From Verrucomicrobiota bacterium (GTDB taxonomy: Bacteria; Verrucomicrobiota; Verrucomicrobiia; Limisphaerales; UBA9464), in the NCBI GenBank assembly GCA_017302195.1, contig JAFLEG010000269.1:1-6393 (forward strand): a stretch of DNA of 6,393 bases. The letters run 5' to 3'. Made by a program: the position numbers and the translations under genes. Position 1 is the stretch's first letter. Each line of letters opens with the position of its first letter. Under the pieces are notes generated by a model. That model did no database searches. It was not told the origin of the DNA and saw nothing but the letters and a program-made list of their open reading frames with translations. Shown here in pieces: positions 1 to 5,716 of the stretch.

Positions 1-552
1 GAAGCCGGAGGTCATGAGGCAGAAGAGCTCACTGCGGGTCATGCCCTCGATGTACGGGCGGATGACGAGGGGCGCCTCGGTCTGCCCCATGAGGATGTTG
101 GCCGCGGCCGCCAGGGTCTCGCTGCCGCTGGTGCCCATGGCCCGCCGCATCAACCAGGCCATGGCCTGGACCACCCGCTGCAGCACGCCGTAGTGATAGA
201 GGAGGGAGGACACCGTGCTGACGAAGATGATGATCCCGGTAAAGGTGACCGCCAGCAGCACGCCGTTGCCCTCCCCGAAGGCCTGGGTCATCCGGTCCTC
301 CTGGGCGAGGGGCCCGAACACCAGCCGGTTGCCCTCGTTGGCGAAGCGGGTGAAGCGATCCACGGCGGCCTGGAAACCGTGGAACAGGCGCTGCCCTGGT
401 CCGGTGCGCAGGATGACGATGCCCAGGATGAACTGGAGGAAGAGTCCCCAGAGCACGGTGCGCCAGGGAAACCGGTTCCGCGCGCGGGATGCCGACCAGG
501 CGAGGGTGATCAGCACCACCACACCGAGCGCGCTCACGAACCGCAGACTCAT
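1..552 (-). CDS. nupC: NupC-family concentrative nucleoside transporter, N-terminal part (cut by window edge)
   Basis: This inner-membrane symporter of the CNT family imports nucleosides using a Na+ or H+ gradient. The frame was read by translating the reverse complement from ATG 552-550; it stays open for 184 codons to base 1, about 45% of the usual 400-430 residues. Seen: a first hydrophobic helix at residues 5-20; a second at about 32-49 within the family-typical W-R-T-V-L-W-G-L-x-L-Q-F stretch; the RLVFGPL element at 76-82; a helix at about 97-117; and the re-entrant hairpin signature GQTEAP at 156-161, followed by IRPYIEGMTRSELF. In Vibrio CNT the equivalent Gln-Thr-Glu contacts the nucleoside, so the substrate site looks intact. 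The second half, with the other binding residues, lies outside the window. No clear Shine-Dalgarno precedes the start. It lies downstream of the methyltransferase and purD on the same strand, which fits purine salvage beside synthesis. The exact nucleoside specificity cannot be told. Confidence 0.93.
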   Translation of the reverse strand, partial: MSLRFVSALGVVVLITLAWSASRARNRFPWRTVLWGLFLQFILGIVILRTGPGQRLFHGFQAAVDRFTRFANEGNRLVFGPLAQEDRMTQAFGEGNGVLLAVTFTGIIIFVSTVSSLLYHYGVLQRVVQAMAWLMRRAMGTSGSETLAAAANILMGQTEAPLVIRPYIEGMTRSELFCLMTSGF

Positions 553-607
553 CGCGGGTCAGGCTAGCCGGAGAACGGTTCCAGCGCCCAGCATCAACTC
601 CCGGGCG

Positions 608-636
608 GGGATTTTCATCCCGGGAAGACCCTTCCC
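608..636 (-). terminator. Tandem stem-loops just after the methyltransferase stop codon
   Basis: Read on the minus strand, two adjacent hairpins follow the methyltransferase stop (640-638). The first has arms GGGAAG and CTTCCC (636-631 and 627-622) with loop GGT. The second has arms GGGAT and ATCCC (621-617 and 612-608) closed by a GAAA loop, a GNRA-type tetraloop in RNA. There is no T-run after them, so this is not a textbook intrinsic terminator. It may attenuate or protect the 3' end between the methyltransferase and nupC. Confidence 0.35.
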
Positions 637-637
637 G

Positions 638-1396
638 TCATTTGCGACAGACCAGGAACTGGGAGACCCCAAACGATCGCAGTCCGGGGCACTTCTGCAT
701 CGCGTCAATCCCCGCGCGCAGCAGGGGCCTGACCGCCCGGAGCGGTGCCGGTTGCCGGCCGGAGATGTTCTCGAAAGTCATTCCCAGATAGGACCGGTGG
801 ATGATCCGAAATCCGGCGGACTCGACCAGCCTTCCCAGTTCGCCCGGCCAGTAGTTTCGAGCCCAGTAGCGGAAGACACGCTGCCCCAGGGCCAGCGGAA
901 CATAGGGCAGGAACGGCACCCAGTTCGGCACGGGACGCCCACTGTGCCTCCAATAAACCCCATGGGTCTCAAAGGGGAACCGGCGGTTTGGGGAAAACAC
1001 AAACAGGTGGCCGCGGCTCTTCAGGAGGCGATGGACCTCCGCCAGTGCCGCCCGATCGTTCGGAATGTGCTCCAGCACCTCGTTCAACAGGGCATAGTCC
1101 CAGGAGTTCCCTGTTCCCTCGATGGCCTGCAGGTCTCCCTGGGTTACCCGCCCTTCCAACCCCAGATCCCTCCAGGCCGCCTCCACCTTCTGCGAGTCGT
1201 GCTCCACTCCGTGGACGTCCAGGCGGAACTGGTTGCGGATGGCCGCCACATAGGCGCCGCTGCCACATCCACAATCGAGAAAACGGCCGATCCCGGGTTG
1301 AATGAACGGCTCCAATGCCTTCAGGCGCCGGCTCATGGCATGCGGTTGCGCGGTGTCGCCGCCTGCAATCGCAATATCCTCAAAGGAGACCGTCAT
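638..1396 (-). CDS. Class I SAM-dependent methyltransferase, substrate unknown
   Basis: A 252-residue soluble methyltransferase of the Methyltransf_11/25 type (UbiE-like Rossmann fold) that transfers methyl from S-adenosylmethionine to an unidentified acceptor. Seen: motif I FLDCGCGSGAY at residues 39-49; the acidic ribose-binding residue E65 in GVEHD; a motif II region QGD at 86-88; motif LNEVLEHIPND at 104-114; and a post-core SPNRRFPFETHG segment at 135-146, common in methyltransferases acting on small lipids or on sugars. The C-terminal half is rich in Trp, Pro and Arg (WVPFLPYVPL, 159-168) and may form a substrate cap or membrane-contact surface. I chose ATG 1396-1394 because the conserved fold begins about 20 residues later. 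The frame stays open far upstream into purD, but that part is not protein-like. No clear Shine-Dalgarno is seen. It lies 206 bases after purD and 85 bases before nupC, all on one strand. No substrate can be assigned; neighbours do not point to ubiquinone or menaquinone synthesis. Confidence 0.88.
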   Translation of the reverse strand: MTVSFEDIAIAGGDTAQPHAMSRRLKALEPFIQPGIGRFLDCGCGSGAYVAAIRNQFRLDVHGVEHDSQKVEAAWRDLGLEGRVTQGDLQAIEGTGNSWDYALLNEVLEHIPNDRAALAEVHRLLKSRGHLFVFSPNRRFPFETHGVYWRHSGRPVPNWVPFLPYVPLALGQRVFRYWARNYWPGELGRLVESAGFRIIHRSYLGMTFENISGRQPAPLRAVRPLLRAGIDAMQKCPGLRSFGVSQFLVCRK

Positions 1397-1462
1397 GCCG
1401 ATCGGACGCGGACGGGTCGTTCCGCCACCGATCCGGTGAGTTGGCTTGAGGTCTCCCGAACA

Positions 1463-1499
1463 CGCAATCCTGGAGTCATTCCAGTTGAACGGAATTGCG
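1463..1499. other. Nested inverted repeat between purD and the methyltransferase
   Basis: Outer arms CGCAAT (1463-1468) and ATTGCG (1494-1499) enclose a hairpin with arms CTGGA (1470-1474) and TCCAG (1480-1484). The right side is nine bases longer, so the outer pairing leaves an asymmetric internal loop. It lies in the 206-base gap after the purD stop and about 70 bases before the methyltransferase start. It could act as an RNA leader structure, a transcript-end structure for purD, or an operator. No T-tract follows on the minus strand. The rest of the gap (1397-1602) shows no convincing gene or promoter. Confidence 0.3.
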
Positions 1500-1602
1500 A
1501 GCCGGATCTGAAATCGGTTCCGCAGAGTGGCTTTGCCGGCAGACGTTGCGGGGAAGGGAGTGCGATGTCGGCGGCTCTGAAACGGGCGGGGCTGCGGCGG
1601 CG

Positions 1603-2904
1603 TCAGTCGCGGATACCGAGCGCCTGGGCGGCGATGTCGCGCCGGTACTGCATGCCCTCGAACTCGACGTCGGCAAGGGCGGCATAGGCCCGATCCCGAG
1701 CGGAGGCCAGCGTGCCGCCCCAGGCGGTGACTCCCAGGACGCGTCCGCCGTGCGTCACGACCCGATCCCCCTGTCGTGCCGTGCCGGCGTGGAAGACCTT
1801 GGTGTCCGGACGGGCCGCCACACGGTCGAGTCCGTGAATCACCCGGCCCTTGGTGGAGGATTCGGGGTATCCGGCGCTTGCGGCCACCACGCAGACGCTG
1901 GACTGCGGTGACCAGCGCAGCGTGTGGCGATCCAGGGTCCGGTCCACGCAGGCCTCCAGGAGATCCAGGAGGTCGTTCTCCATCCGGGTGAGATACACCT
2001 GGGTCTCCGGATCCCCAAAGCGGGCATTGAATTCGATGACCCGTGGGCCGTCGGTTGTGAGGATGACGCCGGGATAGATGAGTCCGCGGAAGTCGAGCCC
2101 CTCCTCCCCGCATCCGGCGATCCACGGATCAAGAATGGCGCGGCCCACGGCGGCCAGCTCCGGCTCGGTGAGGAAGGGCGCCGGGGAGTAGGTGCCCATG
2201 CCGCCGGTGTTGGGACCCTGATCGCCGTCGCGGATGCGCTTGTGGTCCTGGGCGGTGGGAAACAGCCGGCAGCAGCGTCCATCGGTGAGCGCATGCAGGG
2301 AGATCTCACGGCCGATCAGCCGTTCCTGGATCACCACGCGGGCCCCGGCCGCACCGAACACCTGGCGCACCAGGATGTCCTCGACGGCGCGCCGGGCCTC
2401 CGCGAGGGATCCGGTCAGCAGCACTCCCTTGCCGAGTGCCAGTCCGTCGGCCTTCACCGCGCACTGGCCGTCGAGCGTCGCGCAGAAGCGCAGGGCGGCC
2501 TCCGGGTCGTCAAAGGTGGCCGCCCGGGCGGTGGGGATGCCGTGCCGCCGCATGAACTCCTGCGAGAAGGCCTTGGACGACTCGAAGCGCGCGGCTTCCC
2601 GGGTGGGACCCCAGATGCGGAACCCGGCGTCACGAAACCGGTCCACCACGCCCAGGGCCAGCGGATTGTCGGGGCCCACCACCACCAGGTCGGGACGGAA
2701 CCGGCCCGCCCAGTCCAGCAGTGCGGGGATGTCCTCGGCACCCACCGCCACGTTCTCGACCGGGGCGCCGGAAGCCGCGAGCCGCTCCCCCTCGGTACCG
2801 GCATTTCCCGGCGCCACCCAGAGTCGGGACACCCGCCGCGATTGGGAAAGCTTCCACGCCAGCGCATGTTCGCGACCGCCGGCACCGAGGAGCAGGATCT
2901 TCAT
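1603..2904 (-). CDS. purD: Phosphoribosylamine-glycine ligase (GAR synthetase)
   Basis: This cytosolic ATP-grasp enzyme of 433 residues catalyses the second step of de novo purine synthesis: 5-phosphoribosylamine + glycine + ATP give glycinamide ribonucleotide, ADP and phosphate. Length is normal (about 420-430). Seen in order: N-domain start MKILLLGAGGREHALAWKL (1-19); VVGPDNPLALG (76-85), where the family usually has GPE; ATP-grasp lysines K111 in ESSKAF and K151 in AVKADGLALGKGV; E200 in the GREIS turn; the signature QDHKRIRDGDQGPNTGGMG (219-237); the metal-binding motif EFNARFGDPETQ (291-302); and the C-terminal MQYRRDIAAQAL (418-429). ATG 2904-2902 is chosen because the conserved N-terminus starts exactly there; a TTG 30 codons upstream adds only non-conserved sequence. 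No strong Shine-Dalgarno is seen. All catalytic motifs are present, so it should be active. It is divergent from the signal peptidase gene and monofunctional, with no fused PurM or PurN domain. Confidence 0.97.
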   Translation of the reverse strand: MKILLLGAGGREHALAWKLSQSRRVSRLWVAPGNAGTEGERLAASGAPVENVAVGAEDIPALLDWAGRFRPDLVVVGPDNPLALGVVDRFRDAGFRIWGPTREAARFESSKAFSQEFMRRHGIPTARAATFDDPEAALRFCATLDGQCAVKADGLALGKGVLLTGSLAEARRAVEDILVRQVFGAAGARVVIQERLIGREISLHALTDGRCCRLFPTAQDHKRIRDGDQGPNTGGMGTYSPAPFLTEPELAAVGRAILDPWIAGCGEEGLDFRGLIYPGVILTTDGPRVIEFNARFGDPETQVYLTRMENDLLDLLEACVDRTLDRHTLRWSPQSSVCVVAASAGYPESSTKGRVIHGLDRVAARPDTKVFHAGTARQGDRVVTHGGRVLGVTAWGGTLASARDRAYAALADVEFEGMQYRRDIAAQALGIRD

Positions 2905-2972
2905 GAACGCGGCGAGTGAACCAGCGGGAGGGCGCCCGGGGGAAGGATTTGCTCCCGCCAGGATCCGGGCGG

Positions 2973-2994
2973 TTGCAAAAGGCGCTTTTGGCAA
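2973..2994. promoter_or_regulatory. Imperfect dyad in the purD/lepB divergent spacer
   Basis: Arms TTGC-AAAAG (2973-2981) and CTTTT-G-GCAA (2985-2994) surround a GCG centre. Nine base pairs match, with one unpaired G at 2990. It lies about 70 bases upstream of the purD start and about 33 bases upstream of the preferred GTG of the signal peptidase gene. A possible plus-strand -35 box TTGGCA (2988-2993) overlaps the right arm, with a poor -10-like TAGGTT 16 bases later (3010-3015). It resembles a repressor operator in form, but no known motif such as a canonical PurR box is matched. Confidence 0.3.
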
Positions 2995-3026
2995 CGCGGG
3001 GCTTCGCAGTAGGTTCGCCGCTCGTC

Positions 3027-3569
3027 GTGGAACCTGCGAGTCCGTCCGAAACGCCCCCGCGCCCGCCGTGGTGGCAGGTGATTGCCGTGGGGCGGAATCC
3101 CCGCCTGACCCTGGTGCGCCTGCTCGCCCTGGTGGTGCTGACGGTGGTCACCTTCCGGGTGGCCTTCGTCCCGGTGCGGGTGACGGGCATCAGCATGCTG
3201 CCCGGATACAAGGACGGCGAACGCCGCTGGATCAGCCCGCTGCTGACCCGGATTCAGGGATTGCGCCGCGGGGATGTGGTGGCGATTCGGACCAGCGGAC
3301 GCCGCCTGCTCTACCTCAAGCGGATCATCGGGCTCCCCGGCGAGCGGGTTCGCATCCTCCAGGGGCAGGTCCAGGTGGACGGGAACCCGCTGGCGGAATC
3401 GTATGTCGCACCCGACCGGCTCAAATGGAACTGGCCCACCCATGGCACGGAACGGGTATTGGGGCCCGCGGAGTATCTGGTGATCGGGGACAACCGGTCC
3501 ATGCCCGCCGATGCCCACTATTTCGGAGTCGCCGATCGCGAGCGCATTCTGGGAAAGCTGGTCCGATGA
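3027..3569 (+). CDS. lepB: Type I signal peptidase, divergent C-terminal box
   Basis: This membrane-bound serine protease (family S26A) cleaves signal peptides from exported proteins on the outer face of the cytoplasmic membrane. From GTG 3027 it has 180 residues: a short Pro-rich cytosolic tail (1-26), one membrane helix (about 27-47), then the catalytic domain. Seen: nucleophile S56 in GISMLPGYKDGE; general base K98 in LYLKRIIGLPGE; and GDNR at 154-157, followed by SMPADAHYFG and a terminal ILGKLV. The usual box continues GDNRxxSxDSR; here the Ser is replaced by Pro and DSR by DAH, with only the Asp kept. The frame also opens at GTG 2916 (217 residues), but the extra 37 residues are not conserved-looking and would leave only 11 bases between this gene and purD for two promoters, so I prefer 3027. 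TTG 2973 and 2988 are further options. It may be one of several signal peptidases in the genome. Its 3' end overlaps the next gene by four bases. Confidence 0.9.
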   Translation: MEPASPSETPPRPPWWQVIAVGRNPRLTLVRLLALVVLTVVTFRVAFVPVRVTGISMLPGYKDGERRWISPLLTRIQGLRRGDVVAIRTSGRRLLYLKRIIGLPGERVRILQGQVQVDGNPLAESYVAPDRLKWNWPTHGTERVLGPAEYLVIGDNRSMPADAHYFGVADRERILGKLVR

Positions 3570-4090
3570 GACGCTGGACGATGGCCGCGGTGCTCCTGGC
3601 GCTGGGCGTGGGCGGGTGGTGGGGGCGGAGCGCCTGGTTTCCGAGCGAGGCCGACCGGATCCGTCACTTCATGGAGTCCCTGGCGGCCGAGGTTTCCTTT
3701 GGACCGGACGATGGCGGCATCGCCACGGGGCGCCGCATCACCCGGCTGGTGAATCACTTCACCCCCGACGCCTCGATTCAGATGGAGATCCTGGGGGCGG
3801 GATCGTTCCAGCTTTCCGGCCGGGGCGAAATCCAGCAGACGCTGTGGGGCGCCCGCAGGGCGGCCCAACAGCTCGCGGTGCACTTCTACGACATTGTGGT
3901 GGAACTGGCGCCCGACGGCGAGTCCTCCACCGCCCACCTCACCGCGACTGCCGAAGCCCGGGCTGCCACCCGTGGATTTCGTCGCAACCAGGAGCTGTTC
4001 GAGGCGGTCGAGCTGCGCTTTGGACTGCGGCGTGTGGACGGCGCCTGGAAGGTCCAGTGGGTGGAGACGGTGCCGACGCTCAAGCAGTAG
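3566..4090 (+). CDS. Membrane-anchored or secreted NTF2/SnoaL-like protein of unknown function
   Basis: A 174-residue protein I cannot assign to a named gene. Residues 1-5 are positively charged (MRRWT) and 6-20 are hydrophobic and Gly/Trp-rich (MAAVLLALGVGGWWG), giving a signal peptide or N-terminal anchor with no clear lipobox Cys. Residues 28-170 have the pattern of an NTF2-like cone fold: an amphipathic helix ADRIRHFMESLAAEVS (29-44), a second helix, then long alternating beta strands (VHFYDIVVELAPDG, 105-118; STAHLTATAEAR, 121-132; AVELRFGLRRVDGAWKVQWVETV, 147-169). The ending in which a strand, DG turn and W-K-V strand follow each other is typical of that fold. ATG 3566 overlaps the lepB stop as ATGA, and a weak purine-rich site GGGAAAG lies 8 bases upstream, which suggests translational coupling. 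NTF2-like domains can be enzymes, ligand binders or accessory domains; no catalytic set is evident. It is probably exported, so it could be either a substrate or partner of the signal peptidase. Confidence 0.82.
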   Translation: MRRWTMAAVLLALGVGGWWGRSAWFPSEADRIRHFMESLAAEVSFGPDDGGIATGRRITRLVNHFTPDASIQMEILGAGSFQLSGRGEIQQTLWGARRAAQQLAVHFYDIVVELAPDGESSTAHLTATAEARAATRGFRRNQELFEAVELRFGLRRVDGAWKVQWVETVPTLKQ

Positions 4091-4102
4091 CCGCCGCCCG
4101 GA

Positions 4103-5368
4103 TCACGGCGAGGGCGGGATCCGCTCCGTCAGATCCACGCGCCCCACCAGGCGGTGCCAGGCGATCAGGCCGGCGGCCAGGGCCAGGGTCGCGCAGCCGA
4201 GGTATGGCCAGGCCGGATGCTGGTCGAGCAGCGCGCCCGCGAACAGCGGCCCGGCGATGCGGGCCAGGCTGCCCGCACTCTGCACCACGCCCAAGGTGCT
4301 CCCGCGCTCCCGTTCCGGGGACAGGTTGGAGACCAGTCCGAACAGGGGCGGGCGGGTCAGCCCCGAGCCCACCGCGATCAGCGCGACCAGGCCCAGGAGC
4401 AGCCACCAGGGGCCGGCGCCGGCCGAAAACAGGGTGGCGAACGACAGGGTCCCGTGACCGCGCACCCACGGCACCGGAGCCAGGCCGATGGCAAAGACCA
4501 CCAGGCTCAGCGCAATCAGGCGGGGTTCGCCCAGGCGTTTGACCAGACGCCCCACGGGGCCGGCCTGGACCACGGCGCCGATGAGGCCGGCGAAGCAGAA
4601 GAGCAGGGCGTTGGTGTTGTGGGAGGCCTGCTCGCCGAGCCGGAAGTTGCGGGCGATCAGGATGCCCAGGGTGGTTTCAAAACAGGTGAATCCGAAGGTG
4701 GCGAGAAAGAACACCACCACCAGGAATCCGATCCAGGGAAGCTCGAGCACATGACGCACCTGCGCCAGCCGGGGTTTCCGGGCGGCCGGCTCGGTCCCCG
4801 GCTTCCAGCTTTCGGGGAGCCGCGCCCAGGCGAGCAGGAAATTCACCCCGCAGATGACCGAGGCGACCGCACCCGGGCCTGCCTTCCCGAATAGGGTCTG
4901 CGCGACGATCGCCAATGCCGGCCCCAGGATGAACCCCAGGCCGAACGCCATGCCGATCAGTCCCATGCGTCGGGATCTGTCCGCCGGCGGCGTGATGTCG
5001 GCGATGTAGGCCTGCGCCACGGTGAGGTTGGCGCCGCAGATCCCCGCCAGCAGCCGGGAGGCGAGGATCCCCCAGAGCGCCGCCTGTCCCGTCAGGGTGG
5101 ACGCCACGGCAAACAGGGCGTAGCTGCCCGTTGACCCCAGCGTGCTGACCAGCAGCACGGGGCGGCGGCCCACCCGGTCCGACCAGGCCCCCCAAATCGG
5201 TGAGAAGAGAAACTGCATGGCCGAATAGCTGGCCATCAGGGCGCCGATCGTGAGGCCCGAGGCCCCAAAGCTCTCGCCGTAGGTGGGCAGCAGCGGCAGC
5301 ACGATGCCGAATCCGATCAGGTCCACGAAGACCGTCAGGAATAGAATGCCGATGGAAGGCGCCGACAT
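4103..5368 (-). CDS. MFS transporter, TetA-like DHA1 family (probable drug/H+ antiporter)
   Basis: A 421-residue integral membrane transporter with the 12-helix major facilitator layout, in the DHA1 branch closest in motifs to the Tet(A)-type efflux pumps. Seen: helix 1 with D16 in FVDLIGFGIVLPLLP; LTIGALMASYSAMQFLFSPIWG leading into motif A, GAWSDRVGRRPVLL (60-73); motif B-like ASRLLAGICGANLTVAQAYIADITPP (103-128) with R105; motif C-like GLGFILGP (143-150); a cytosolic central loop at about 186-210 rich in Pro, Lys and Arg; and a degenerate second motif A, GPVGRLVKRLGEPRLI (269-284), at the start of the C-terminal half. Substrates could be drugs or metabolites; motif similarity does not prove tetracycline export. 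ATG 5368 is chosen over TTG 5410 because AGGA lies nine bases upstream and the family N-terminus begins there. It converges on the NTF2-like gene, 12 bases apart. No regulator gene such as TetR is adjacent in the window. Confidence 0.93.
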   Translation of the reverse strand: MSAPSIGILFLTVFVDLIGFGIVLPLLPTYGESFGASGLTIGALMASYSAMQFLFSPIWGAWSDRVGRRPVLLVSTLGSTGSYALFAVASTLTGQAALWGILASRLLAGICGANLTVAQAYIADITPPADRSRRMGLIGMAFGLGFILGPALAIVAQTLFGKAGPGAVASVICGVNFLLAWARLPESWKPGTEPAARKPRLAQVRHVLELPWIGFLVVVFFLATFGFTCFETTLGILIARNFRLGEQASHNTNALLFCFAGLIGAVVQAGPVGRLVKRLGEPRLIALSLVVFAIGLAPVPWVRGHGTLSFATLFSAGAGPWWLLLGLVALIAVGSGLTRPPLFGLVSNLSPERERGSTLGVVQSAGSLARIAGPLFAGALLDQHPAWPYLGCATLALAAGLIAWHRLVGRVDLTERIPPSP

Positions 5369-5377
5369 GGCCGGCGA

Positions 5378-5381
5378 TCCT
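5378..5381 (-). promoter_or_regulatory. Ribosome binding site of the MFS gene
   Basis: AGGA on the minus strand, nine bases before ATG 5368-5366. It supports this start over the in-frame TTG at 5410. Confidence 0.5.
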
Positions 5382-5447
5382 GCGGAGGCCACGGATGCGC
5401 GGCAATCCAAAGCGGCCCTGGAGACGGGTCTGGCGGTTCTTGCCCTG

Positions 5448-5468
5448 CGGATTTCCCCGGGGAATCCG
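5448..5468. repeat. Near-perfect 21-base palindrome, possible operator
   Basis: Arms CGGATTTCCC (5448-5457) and GGGGAATCCG (5459-5468) flank a central C. Nine of ten positions pair exactly and the tenth is a T/G wobble. It contains the perfect core TCCCCGGGGA. It lies about 80 bases upstream of the MFS start and about 250 bases upstream of the right-edge gene. The size and symmetry fit a dimeric repressor site; a transcript hairpin is also possible. No T-run follows on either strand. Confidence 0.35.
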
Positions 5469-5507
5469 GAATGAATATGGCCGATGCCGGGTTAGGCTCG
5501 CAGGCAA

Positions 5508-5519
5508 GCACCCGGGTGC
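5508..5519. repeat. Perfect 12-base palindrome GCACCCGGGTGC
   Basis: GCACCCGGGTGC equals its own reverse complement. It lies 40 bases beyond the larger palindrome in the same divergent region and could be a second protein-binding site. In sequence this GC-rich a palindrome of this size can arise by chance, so support is weak. Confidence 0.2.
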
Positions 5520-5587
5520 GGGCGGGGCTGGTCAAGCGCCCCGGCCTTCCGATACCGTCCAGGCCCGGGGGGTTCCCACCCGTCCAG

Positions 5588-5642
5588 CGCCACCGCGACT
5601 GGCGGCCCCGGAATCATCCTGTCCGCCATGCCGGTTGGCGGA
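5588..5642 (+). repeat. Two tandem hairpins with the same arms in the leader of the right-edge gene
   Basis: Hairpin A has arms CGCCA (5588-5592) and TGGCG (5600-5604). Hairpin B has arms TCCGCCA (5622-5628) and TGGCGGA (5636-5642). Both have seven-base loops, and the shared CGCCA/TGGCG core repeats at a spacing of 36 bases. They lie 75-129 bases before ATG 5717, in what is probably the 5' leader of that gene or its promoter region. They could be RNA protein-binding hairpins or paired operator half-sites. Confidence 0.35.
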
Positions 5643-5703
5643 GGCCGTGGGATGCCGTTCTTTCTGGCGCCGCCGCCGGAGGCCCTCCCCAGCCGCATTG
5701 CCC

Positions 5704-5708
5704 GGTGG
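5704..5708 (+). promoter_or_regulatory. Weak ribosome binding site of the right-edge gene
   Basis: GGTGG lies eight bases before ATG 5717. It favours this start over ATG 5471 and ATG 5765 in the same frame. Confidence 0.4.
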
Positions 5709-5716
5709 ATCGCATC

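Larger units (their letters stand above)
5369..5716. other. Divergent intergenic region, 348 bases, with several inverted repeats
   Basis: No convincing gene lies between the MFS start and the right-edge gene. It must carry the promoters of both, yet no good -35/-10 pair is visible in either direction; the only AT-richer spot is around 5470-5478. It holds a near-perfect palindrome (5448-5468), a perfect 12-base palindrome (5508-5519) and two matching hairpins (5588-5642), listed separately. The frame of the right-edge gene is open back to an ATG at 5471, but the 82 extra residues would be Arg/Pro/Gly-rich and unlike a domain. Confidence 0.6.

Noticed and set aside
215..1687. Plus-strand open frame of 490 residues opposite nupC and the methyltransferase
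   Set aside because: Its translation is low-complexity Arg/Pro/Ser-rich with no domain, while the opposite strand encodes clear conserved proteins. It is an antisense shadow of GC-rich coding sequence.
1397..2125. Upstream extension of the methyltransferase frame into purD, which would give 495 residues
   Set aside because: The extension is Arg/Gly/Pro-rich, overlaps purD in another frame, and the methyltransferase fold is complete without it.
2234..3565. Long plus-strand open frame that runs through purD antisense into the NTF2-like gene
   Set aside because: Only the part from ATG 3566 looks like protein. The upstream part is opposite purD or out of frame with lepB, and is basic and low in complexity.
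4091..4118. Possible bidirectional terminator at the convergent junction (CCGCC at 4091-4095, GGCGG at 4113-4117)
   Set aside because: The stem is short and imperfect, lies largely inside the MFS coding end, and has no T-run on either side.
3511..4542. Plus-strand open frame of 343 residues across the lepB end, NTF2-like gene and MFS 3' end
   Set aside because: Its composition is Gly/Arg/Pro repeats without domains, and it overlaps three well-supported genes in other frames.
5555..5587. Direct repeat CCGTCCAG at 5555-5562 and 5580-5587
   Set aside because: Eight bases is too short to stand out in sequence this GC-rich, and the flanks do not match.
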